Assembly: GCA_947630635.1 (NCBI GenBank)
Contig: CANRIJ010000041.1
Location: forward strand, 1 to 11,467
Origin: an uncultured Spirochaetaceae bacterium
GTDB lineage: Bacteria; Spirochaetota; Spirochaetia; Sphaerochaetales; Sphaerochaetaceae
Length of the DNA stretch: 11,467 nt
Direction: 5' to 3'
The notes beneath the pieces were generated by a model. The model worked only from the letters and a program-made list of their open reading frames with translations, was not told where the DNA came from and ran no database searches. Positions 5,835 through 11,467 of the stretch are shown here, one piece after another; within the stretch, counting starts at the first letter, position 1, and every line of letters begins with the position of its first letter. The translations under genes and the position numbers were made by a program.

Positions 5835-6305
5835 ATGTCAGATATTAACTCTGTTGTTTTAGCAGGAAGACTGACAAGAGAGGGAGCTGTTAAGTTCCTT
5901 CCAAGTGGTCAGCCAGTTGTTAATTTCACTATTGCTGTCAACCGCTCTAGAAAGAGAGATGATGGCAGATGGGAAGACGAGCCTTCATTTATTGACTGCG
6001 TTTACTTTGGAAAGGCCGCAGAGGCTGTAAATCCCTATTTGGAAAAGGGAAGACAGGTCATTATCCAGGGTGAGCTCAGACAGAGTAAATGGGAGGTTGA
6101 TGGACAGCAGAGAAGCAAAATAGAGATAGTCGTCTCTAATTTGTCCTTAGGTCAGCAAGCTCAGGGATCCAGTCAAAGGCAGGGTGGATACAATAGGCCA
6201 CAGCCGGCTCAGAGAGCCACACAAAGACCAGTTGAGCGTGAAAAGATCGTTGAAATCAACGAAGGGGGACCTGAGGATTTTGAGGATGACAATATCCCGT
6301 TTTAA
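5835..6305 (+). CDS. ssb: Single-stranded DNA-binding protein
   Basis: Binds and protects single-stranded DNA in replication, repair and recombination, usually as a tetramer of OB folds. Residues 1-105 form the OB domain (MSDINSVVLAGRLT, GQPVVNFTIAVNR, FIDCVYFGKAAEAV, KGRQVIIQGELRQSKWE). Residues 106-140 are a Gln/Gly/Arg/Pro-rich flexible linker. The C-terminus EDFEDDNIPF is the acidic tip that docks partner proteins, close to the canonical DDDIPF. The ATG at 5835 matches the normal N-terminus and has AAGAG a few bases upstream; the in-frame TTG at 5805 would lie inside rpsF. The spacing to rpsR is 12 bases. Placement between the bS6 and bS18 genes is common across bacteria. Confidence 0.97.
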   Translation: MSDINSVVLAGRLTREGAVKFLPSGQPVVNFTIAVNRSRKRDDGRWEDEPSFIDCVYFGKAAEAVNPYLEKGRQVIIQGELRQSKWEVDGQQRSKIEIVVSNLSLGQQAQGSSQRQGGYNRPQPAQRATQRPVEREKIVEINEGGPEDFEDDNIPF

Positions 6306-6317
6306 TGGAGTTTGAAA

Positions 6318-6602
6318 ATGAAAGACGAAAAAGATTTTGATGAGAAAGAAAAGATGGATATGGGCGATAAGAAGGGCATGGCCGCAAGAAAGCCCGCTTT
6401 TAAGAAGAAGATATGCAAGTTCTGCCAGGGATCAGCTCCAGCTGATTATAAGAATCCAGACATGCTCAAGAGATATATAACTGAGAGAGGAAAGATTCTT
6501 CCTGCAAGAATTACCGGAACATGCGCTAAGCATCAGAGAGCACTCTCCAGAGAGATCAAGAGAGCAAGAGTTCTGGCATATCTGCCATTTGAGAAGAAAT
6601 AA
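6318..6602 (+). CDS. rpsR: 30S ribosomal protein bS18, zinc-type with charged N-terminal extension
   Basis: Partner of bS6 on the small-subunit platform. The conserved core runs from about residue 31 (KICKFCQG, DYKNPDMLKRYITERGKILPARITGTCAKHQRALSREIKRARVLAYLPF). Cys33, Cys36, Cys69 and His72 form the metal-binding set seen in the 'C+' versions of S18, so zinc binding is likely. About 30 residues before the core are rich in Lys, Asp, Glu and Met; many S18 proteins have shorter tails here. The ATG at 6318 is chosen because GGAG (6307-6310) lies 7 bases upstream; an in-frame TTG at 6312 is too close to it. The full product is 94 residues. Confidence 0.96.
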   Translation: MKDEKDFDEKEKMDMGDKKGMAARKPAFKKKICKFCQGSAPADYKNPDMLKRYITERGKILPARITGTCAKHQRALSREIKRARVLAYLPFEKK

Positions 6603-6614
6603 GAATCAGACTCC

Positions 6615-7628
6615 ATGAATAATGCAGCTTTTGGCATTGATGAAAAGGCATTGAGAAAGAAGAGAGCTCTATCCTCTTTTAGGGATGGAGTGATTCTTCT
6701 TGCAATAAGCACGCTTTTGTATTTTCTCAATGTGACAATGATTGTCTTTGTGTCCCCACTTTTGATTTATTCGACGCTTCAGTCGAAAAAGGGCGCATCT
6801 CTTCTCATTGCCATCGAGTCTGCAGTAGTTGTGGTTGCCGAGATTCTTTCGAATCTTCCGCTATTGGCCCTTGGTCCTGTTGGCTGGGCAATAGTCGCCT
6901 TAATGCTGTTTTTCCCCTTGTCGCTGTTAGCGGCTGGATTGGTTTGGCTGGGGACTGAGAATATGAAGGGAGTTTCAAGAGTCTTGACAAGTCTCTTGCC
7001 CTCACTTTCGTTTATCGCAGTCTACGCTATAGTCTTCACTGCAGATCGGGCGCTTTTCAATGAGGTTTATGCCTATATCGAAAATGCGTTTGCAGAGACA
7101 ATAGCACCGATATTGAGCATGGTCTTCAATAACCTTAATATCGAGGCGGTTTTCTCCGTCTTCCTTGTTACGGTGGCTTCGCTTGTATATCCTGCTTTGA
7201 TCTCAGCAGTCTGTGCCACGTTCTTCATCTATGAATCAGCGAGGCATTCAAAGGAAATAAGCTACGACGAAGGAGTCGCTCAATTTGAGCTCAATCCAAA
7301 TTATATTTGGGTATTTATACTCTCGTGGGCACTCTTTTTGGTCTCTTATTTTATATCTGCTCCAATAATTTTGGAAATAATAGTGATAAACATAGCGTTT
7401 TCTTCTCTTTTCATGTATACAGCAGAGGGTTTTACCGTGCTCTATTCATGGCTAAAGGGAAAGATTCCAAGACTGAGAAGCATGACGCTTTTCATCATTG
7501 TCTTCTTAGTTGCTATGATCATTCCGGGGTTGAATTTTATAATTCTCCTAGGACTGCCAATACTCGGTCTTTTGGAGAACTTCTTCAATTTGAAGAAGAT
7601 TGGAGCGAAAAATGAAAATCATTCTTAA
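6615..7628 (+). CDS. YybS/DUF2232-like multi-pass membrane protein
   Basis: A 337-residue polytopic inner-membrane protein with about eight hydrophobic segments (roughly residues 24-52, 60-80, 86-112, 125-145, 172-205, 228-248, 252-275 and 290-325) and a short basic cytoplasmic N-terminus. I assign it to the YybS/DUF2232 group on topology, length, the closing LLGLPILGLLENFFNLKK, and position: yybS lies upstream of rplI and dnaB in Bacillus subtilis. The sequence match is recalled, not searched. The biochemical role of this family is not settled. The start at 6615 is 12 bases after the rpsR stop and has no strong ribosome-binding site. The end overlaps rplI by 17 bases, so translation of the two may be linked. 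Confidence 0.7.
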   Translation: MNNAAFGIDEKALRKKRALSSFRDGVILLAISTLLYFLNVTMIVFVSPLLIYSTLQSKKGASLLIAIESAVVVVAEILSNLPLLALGPVGWAIVALMLFFPLSLLAAGLVWLGTENMKGVSRVLTSLLPSLSFIAVYAIVFTADRALFNEVYAYIENAFAETIAPILSMVFNNLNIEAVFSVFLVTVASLVYPALISAVCATFFIYESARHSKEISYDEGVAQFELNPNYIWVFILSWALFLVSYFISAPIILEIIVINIAFSSLFMYTAEGFTVLYSWLKGKIPRLRSMTLFIIVFLVAMIIPGLNFIILLGLPILGLLENFFNLKKIGAKNENHS

Positions 7629-8259
7629 TCAGGACGTTATCCACGTTGGCGAAGAGGGTGATGTAGTAGTCGTAAAAGACGGCTATGCAAGAAACTATCT
7701 TCTCCCAAATGGACTTGCTGTAGTCTTTAATAAGGCAAATGAGGCCAGATTCAAGGCAAGAGCAAAGCAAATTGAGGAAAAGAAGGCCATCAAGAGAGCT
7801 CAGAGCGCTGAGACAAAAGAGAAGCTTGACAATCTCTCAGTTGATCTTGTGGTTTCAGCCGGAGAGAGCGGAAAGCTCTTTGGCTCTGTCACTGCACAGA
7901 TGGTACAGGATGCTCTTCTCAAAGAGGGCTTTGATATTGATAAGAAGAAGATTGATGTCCAGTCTCATGCAATCAAGATGACAGGCACCTATACGGTTCT
8001 TATTCACCTCTATGAAAATGATTCATCTCACATCAAAATCAATGTAAAGAGTGAGGCTCAGGTAAAGGCTGAGGAGAAGGCCAAGGCTGAGGAAGAGAAA
8101 AAGAAGAGAGCCGAAGAGGAGAAACTGAGAAAGGCTCAGGAAGAAGTCGAGAAGGCCGAGGCTGAGACTAAAAAAGAGATTATTGCCGAGGCAGAGGCTG
8201 TTGAAGACGCCATTAGAGATGAGGCAGTAGATAAGACCGAGGAGTCGGATAAAGAATAA
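7612..8259 (+). CDS. rplI: 50S ribosomal protein bL9 with long charged C-terminal tail
   Basis: Large-subunit protein that binds 23S rRNA near the L1 stalk base and helps maintain frame and spacing of ribosomes. Residues 1-40 form the rRNA-binding N domain (MKIILNQDVIHVGEEGDVVVVKDGYARNYLLP). The long connecting helix (about 41-75) and C domain (SGKLFGSVT to TYTVLIHLYENDSSHIKINV) end near residue 149, the normal family length. Residues 150-215 are an unusual 66-residue tail of Lys, Glu and Ala, predicted helical/coiled-coil, ending in an acidic stretch. The ATG at 7612 is set by GGAG (7602-7605) and matches the canonical MKIIL start; the in-frame TTG at 7600 is rejected. It overlaps the preceding membrane-protein gene by 17 bases and abuts dnaB with no spacer. 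Confidence 0.95.
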   Translation: MKIILNQDVIHVGEEGDVVVVKDGYARNYLLPNGLAVVFNKANEARFKARAKQIEEKKAIKRAQSAETKEKLDNLSVDLVVSAGESGKLFGSVTAQMVQDALLKEGFDIDKKKIDVQSHAIKMTGTYTVLIHLYENDSSHIKINVKSEAQVKAEEKAKAEEEKKKRAEEEKLRKAQEEVEKAEAETKKEIIAEAEAVEDAIRDEAVDKTEESDKE

Positions 8260-9660
8260 ATGCCAGATAAAGCAGCCCTTTCTTCTTTGCCACATGATGA
8301 GGAAGCCGAGAAAGGGCTTCTTGGCGCACTTCTTTCAAATGGGGGAAACTATCTCGATGAAGTAAGCGAGATAGTTTCTCCTGATGATTTTTACTCAACA
8401 TCAAATAGGGAGATCTTTAGGGGTCTCATTGAATTAAAAGACAATCAGGAGACAATCGATTTACTTCATCTGACACGACTCTTGGATAAGAGCAAGGGAC
8501 GAATGGAAGCCTCTGGCGGTGTATCTTACATTTCCATGCTGACAGATAGCTACTCTCTGAGTACTCATGTGGTTGATTACGCCAAGATGATAAAAGAGAA
8601 GGCCATGCGTCGTGAGGCTTTAAAAATTGCCAAGCGAGTTGAGGAAGATGCAACTGACAATTCCAAAGAGATAATAGGCATTTTAGATGCAGCAAGCAAG
8701 GATCTTACTGATGTATACGTTGGTCTCTCTGGAGAGGATGAAGACAAGAATATAAGCCAATATGTCAGTGACCTTTTTAACAAAATCAACAGAGTCCTCA
8801 AAAATGAGGAGGTTCCAGAGGAGAGGCTAGCAACTGGCTTTGATGATCTTGACAGCAAATGCAGCGGCGGCTTTGTAGGTGGAGATTATGTAATAATTGC
8901 AGCTCGTCCATCAATTGGAAAGACTGCTTTCTCTGTATCAATGGCACTCAATATGATTAGGCGAGGCCACAAGGTGGCATTCTTCTCCCTTGAGATGCCT
9001 GCAGAGTCGATTGCCAAGCGTGTTTTGAGCATAGAGAGCAAGATCTATGCAAAATCAATAGCCAGAATGAGCATAAAAGACCAGGATATGGAGGGTCTTT
9101 TTGAGGCAACCGCAAGACTCTATCAAACAGGTAAGGACCTCTATATAATAGATAAGGCCAATATGCCGCTTATGGCTTTGAGAGCAAAGGCTCGCCAGCT
9201 CTATAGAAAGCATAAGATTGAGTGCATAATAATCGATTATATTGGAATCATCTCTCTCTATGGCGAGGTTGGAATAAGGCCTGATGCTCCGCGCTTTGAG
9301 CAGATTGCATATATATCAAAGAGTCTGAAGGGCCTTGCACGTGAGCTTAATATACCTGTTATTGCCCTCTGCCAAGTCAACAGAGACAGCGAGGACAAAG
9401 AGCCTATGCTTTCCAATTTGCGCGACTCAGGCGCAATAGAGCAGGATGCTGATGTTGTATGCTTTTTGCATAGAAAGAGAGATAGCGTTAAGGGCGAAGA
9501 GGAGAGTGTTCCATCGGCAGATGGGAGCGAGAATTACATTCCAGTAAAGCTCATAATTGCAAAGAACAGAGATGGGGAGGTAGGGGTTGCCACAATTGGC
9601 TTCTTTAATAAGACAACTGCATTTGTGAATATGGCACCTACTATGTACCAGAGCCAATAA
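8260..9660 (+). CDS. dnaB: Replicative DNA helicase DnaB
   Basis: Hexameric ATP-driven helicase that unwinds DNA 5' to 3' at the replication fork. The 466 residues match the family. The N-terminal primase-interacting domain spans about 1-155 (PHDEEAEKGLLGALL, DDFYSTSNREIFRG). The RecA-like motor spans about 185-460: TGFDDLDSKCSGGF, Walker A ARPSIGKTAF with Lys221, FSLEM with probable catalytic Glu245, Walker B IIIDYIGI with Asp326, sensor ALCQVNRD with Gln372, LRDSGAIEQDAD, and the arginine-finger segment KNRDGEVG. Walker B is followed by Ile-Gly where Leu-Gln is usual. The ATG follows the rplI TAA directly and has only a weak, distant ribosome-binding site, so initiation probably relies on ribosomes finishing rplI. 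Its stop abuts the stop of the convergent rseP. Two stem-loops lie in its first 125 bases. Confidence 0.96.
   Translation: MPDKAALSSLPHDEEAEKGLLGALLSNGGNYLDEVSEIVSPDDFYSTSNREIFRGLIELKDNQETIDLLHLTRLLDKSKGRMEASGGVSYISMLTDSYSLSTHVVDYAKMIKEKAMRREALKIAKRVEEDATDNSKEIIGILDAASKDLTDVYVGLSGEDEDKNISQYVSDLFNKINRVLKNEEVPEERLATGFDDLDSKCSGGFVGGDYVIIAARPSIGKTAFSVSMALNMIRRGHKVAFFSLEMPAESIAKRVLSIESKIYAKSIARMSIKDQDMEGLFEATARLYQTGKDLYIIDKANMPLMALRAKARQLYRKHKIECIIIDYIGIISLYGEVGIRPDAPRFEQIAYISKSLKGLARELNIPVIALCQVNRDSEDKEPMLSNLRDSGAIEQDADVVCFLHRKRDSVKGEEESVPSADGSENYIPVKLIIAKNRDGEVGVATIGFFNKTTAFVNMAPTMYQSQ
8300..8322 (+). other. Stem-loop 1 in the dnaB coding start
   Basis: GAAGCC (8302-8307) pairs with GGCTTC (8315-8320) around a 7-base loop. 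One G-U pair and one A-U pair extend the stem to 8 bp. Alone this could be chance; it is listed because it directly precedes the much stronger stem-loop at 8341-8382. Confidence 0.35.
8341..8382 (+). other. Strong stem-loop 2 inside dnaB
   Basis: GAAACTATCTCG (8345-8356) and CGAGATAGTTTC (8367-8378) are a perfect 12-bp inverted repeat around a 10-base loop. In RNA the stem extends outward by four more pairs (8341-8344 with 8379-8382, two G-C and two G-U) to about 16 bp. It lies 82-123 bases into dnaB and encodes residues 28-41. A run of five T follows at 8388-8392, six bases after the stem, so it is not a textbook terminator; RNA processing, stability or attenuation are possible roles. Confidence 0.6.
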
Positions 9661-10992
9661 TCAGAATATAAATTTATATATGTCAAGCAAATACATGAAG
9701 GCTACAAAGCCGTAGCCAATGACCATTCCGGCAATTTGGAGAATTATATATGCTTTTGGATTGAGTGGTTTCCTATGAATCAGCTCAAGCAGTGTCATCA
9801 GTATTTGGCCTCCATCAAAGGTTGGAATCGGGAGGGTGTTTCCTACGCAGATTGAGATTGATGCTATTGCCAAAAGATAGATTAGAGTTCGAATGCCGCT
9901 TGAAATAGATGTATTAAAAGCTATTGTTGATATTCTTCCGAATGTTCTTGAAGCATTTACAGGTCCAGTGAGTATATCTCTTACGTCATTGAATCTAAAG
10001 GTAAGAAGGGCACCTAGGGCCCTGAAAGTGCTCTCAATCAAAGAAATAGTCCTATCAAAGCCATATTTGATCGCATTTGGGCTATCGCTTGATATTCTTA
10101 GATTTGTTTTCCATGCAAATGGCAGTTTTCCAGAATCAATAGTTACATTGACGGTTCTTCCATTTCTGCTTATAACCAGGTTGAGCTCATCACTGTCTAT
10201 CTCATACAGATCATAGATATTCGAGATTGCTTTGCCATTTGCTTCGAGGATTAAGTCGCTTTCTTCAAAAAGGGGGCTCTCTGATCTTCCGATCACTGGC
10301 TCTGTTAGATTTGAAATGCCATATTCTATTCTGCCTTCATCATCTATAACTGGATATATTGCTATGTTCTCGCTCTTTCCATCTCTTAATACCGTAAGAG
10401 GAATAACTGATCCCGAATTCTTATTTACATAATCGATGAAATCTTCAAAGTCCTCGAAGACATAGTCTTGGCTATAGAGTGCCACATCCCCGTCCTTGAG
10501 CTCCCTTTGAGTGATTGGGCTATCAAAGAGAGTGGGGTAAGAAGATGTATTTAGAAGAACCGCCTGAGAGGATATTCTCTCAACTGGTATTGCAGAGGCG
10601 ATAGAGAGCAGAATGAAGGCCAAGATGAAATTTGTCAATGGACCTGATGCGTAGACCAGCAGTCTCTTTAGAGCGCTCACTGCAAAAAACGATCCCTCTT
10701 CGGTGACTTTGATAGTTGTTTGCCCATCGTTTAGCGCCTTTTTCAGATCTATTGTTCCCTTCATGCGGCAATATCCGCCAAAAGGAATAAGAGAGAGTCT
10801 GAATTCAGTCTTTTTGCCTTTTATTGAAACGAGTTTTGTGCCATAGCCATATGAGAGAACCTCTACATCTATTTTCAAGAGTCGTGCCATTAAATAGTGG
10901 CCTAGCTCATGAATAAAGATCACAAGACCTATTCCGAGAAGACCCAATAGAATCTGCAGTGTTGTAATGACTATAGATAGAGCGAGGCTCAA
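9661..10992 (-). CDS. rseP: RseP-family site-2 zinc metalloprotease
   Basis: Intramembrane M50B protease that in other bacteria cleaves membrane-bound anti-sigma factors and remnant signal peptides. Residues 28-32 are the zinc and catalytic motif HELGH in the first helix. SGPLTNF (116-122) follows in the second helix. Two PDZ-like periplasmic domains occupy about 140-285, and LPIPTFDGG (387-395) supplies the third zinc ligand, Asp393. LTGPV at 341-345 is the usual segment between PDZ region and third helix. The 443-residue length suits a two-PDZ RseP. The start is TTG at 10992, supported by AAGGAG (complement of 10998-11003) five bases upstream; no ATG or GTG lies between this site and the first helix. 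The TTG overlaps the dxr stop in the sequence TTGA. Its stop directly abuts the dnaB stop. Confidence 0.95.
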   Translation of the reverse strand: MSLALSIVITTLQILLGLLGIGLVIFIHELGHYLMARLLKIDVEVLSYGYGTKLVSIKGKKTEFRLSLIPFGGYCRMKGTIDLKKALNDGQTTIKVTEEGSFFAVSALKRLLVYASGPLTNFILAFILLSIASAIPVERISSQAVLLNTSSYPTLFDSPITQRELKDGDVALYSQDYVFEDFEDFIDYVNKNSGSVIPLTVLRDGKSENIAIYPVIDDEGRIEYGISNLTEPVIGRSESPLFEESDLILEANGKAISNIYDLYEIDSDELNLVISRNGRTVNVTIDSGKLPFAWKTNLRISSDSPNAIKYGFDRTISLIESTFRALGALLTFRFNDVRDILTGPVNASRTFGRISTIAFNTSISSGIRTLIYLLAIASISICVGNTLPIPTFDGGQILMTLLELIHRKPLNPKAYIILQIAGMVIGYGFVAFMYLLDIYKFIF

Positions 10993-11467
10993 ATAAGCTC
11001 CTTGGCAATTCTAAGTGCCTTTTTGTGGGCATCCATGATTTCATTGTACGATTTTGGCTCTTTTTTGAAATCGTGGTGCATAGTGCTTTTTACCATTTTA
11101 GGTATCTCCAAGAGTGAAATTTTTTTCTCAAGAAATGCGCTTACTGCAACTTCATTTGCTGCGTTATATGCAATTGTATATGCACCCCCGCTCTTTAGAG
11201 CCTTATACGCAAGAGAGAGCATTTCGAATTTCTTGAAGTTTGGCTTTTCGAAATGCAGTGTCAAATTAGAAAAATCGACTCTTTGAATAAGCTCTTTATC
11301 GTTTTCTTCCCCATTTAGAATAGAAAGGGAAATAGGGAGCCTCATATCCGGTTTGGACATGTACATTAAAATCGACCCATCGTGTTTTTCAATCATTGCA
11401 TGCACCATAGATTCTCTATGGATAACGACAGAGATATCTTCAGCCTTATAGCCAAAGAGATAGGATG
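10989..11467 (-). CDS. dxr: 1-deoxy-D-xylulose 5-phosphate reductoisomerase, C-terminal part (5' end outside window)
   Basis: Converts DXP to 2-C-methyl-D-erythritol 4-phosphate with NADPH, the committed step of the non-mevalonate isoprenoid pathway. The frame stays open to the right edge, so 158 C-terminal residues are visible and roughly 230-240 are missing, including the NADPH site and metal-binding core. Recognisable blocks are YLFGYKAEDISVVIHRESMVHAM, split here as LFGYKAEDISVVIH and RESMVHAM, then KPDMRLPISLSIL and YNAANEVAVSAFLEKKISLLEI. These match the family's linker and C-terminal helical bundle. The gene continues upstream of the ATG at 11408, which is internal. It overlaps rseP by four bases (TTGA). 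In many bacteria dxr follows cdsA and precedes rseP, so cdsA may lie just off the window. Confidence 0.95.
   Translation of the reverse strand, partial: SYLFGYKAEDISVVIHRESMVHAMIEKHDGSILMYMSKPDMRLPISLSILNGEENDKELIQRVDFSNLTLHFEKPNFKKFEMLSLAYKALKSGGAYTIAYNAANEVAVSAFLEKKISLLEIPKMVKSTMHHDFKKEPKSYNEIMDAHKKALRIAKELI
10998..11003 (-). promoter_or_regulatory. Ribosome-binding site that fixes the TTG start of rseP
   Basis: AAGGAG on the minus strand, inside the dxr end, lies five bases before the TTG at 10992-10990. This is the strongest ribosome-binding site near the gene start and decides for TTG. Confidence 0.8.

Noticed and set aside
9666..9679. Palindrome ATATAAATTTATAT at the end of rseP
   Set aside because: It is pure A/T, encodes the YKFI end of the protein, has no GC stem or T run, and is easily produced by chance.
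11406..11408. ATG as the start of a short 139-residue Dxr-like protein
   Set aside because: The frame and Dxr homology (LFGYKAEDISVVIH) continue to the right edge; this is the tail of a full gene.
1..11467. tRNA/rRNA genes, CRISPR arrays, insertion sequences, toxin-antitoxin or defence modules
   Set aside because: I looked on both strands and saw none; gaps between genes are at most 142 bases and the contents are housekeeping genes.

Overview
The window looks like a chromosomal housekeeping segment from a spirochaete (Spirochaetota), possibly a host-associated relative of Treponema or Sphaerochaeta. The main reasons are the gene order rpsF-ssb-rpsR-(membrane protein)-rplI-dnaB, the dxr-rseP pair, a methionyl-tRNA synthetase with a KFSKS signature and a C-terminal tRNA-binding domain, and a tiny AURKAIP1/COX24-type basic protein. 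Arginine is read mostly from AGA/AGG. The lineage is an inference from gene order and protein motifs; no database was consulted. The genes are very tightly packed, and no stretch of 300 bases lacks a gene.

Layout. Positions 2-1477 (+) hold the 3' two thirds of metG. A small independent unit follows: promoter 1480-1508, a 29-residue basic protein at 1549-1638, and an intrinsic terminator at 1649-1677. An unrecognised 116-residue protein (1693-2043, +) meets the end of a three-gene minus-strand operon running MATE transporter (4807-3407), TatD-like hydrolase (3414-2794), tcdA (2801-2040). Both internal junctions of that operon are 8-base start/stop overlaps. A 142-base divergent intergenic region separates it from an unrecognised four-helix membrane protein (4950-5420, +) with its own terminator.

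Positions 5454-9660 (+) are a replication/translation operon: bS6, SSB, bS18, a YybS/DUF2232-like membrane protein, bL9 and DnaB helicase. Its promoter is embedded in the preceding terminator, and its leader can pair with the rpsF ribosome-binding site. bL9 carries a long charged tail. The start of dnaB lies immediately after the rplI stop, and its first 125 bases contain two stem-loops, one of them exceptionally strong. On the minus strand, dxr (partial, entering from the right edge) and rseP (TTG start) form an operon whose end abuts the end of dnaB with no gap.

Together the genes serve translation (MetRS, bS6, bS18, bL9, small basic ribosomal-type protein, tRNA t6A cyclisation), replication (SSB, DnaB), isoprenoid synthesis (Dxr) and envelope proteolysis/transport (RseP, MATE). 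I see no mobile element, CRISPR array, tRNA or rRNA, and no clearly new multi-gene system. The most interesting signals are regulatory: the stem-loops at the head of dnaB, the rpsF leader with its terminator-embedded promoter, and the tiny ribosomal-type gene with its own promoter and terminator.
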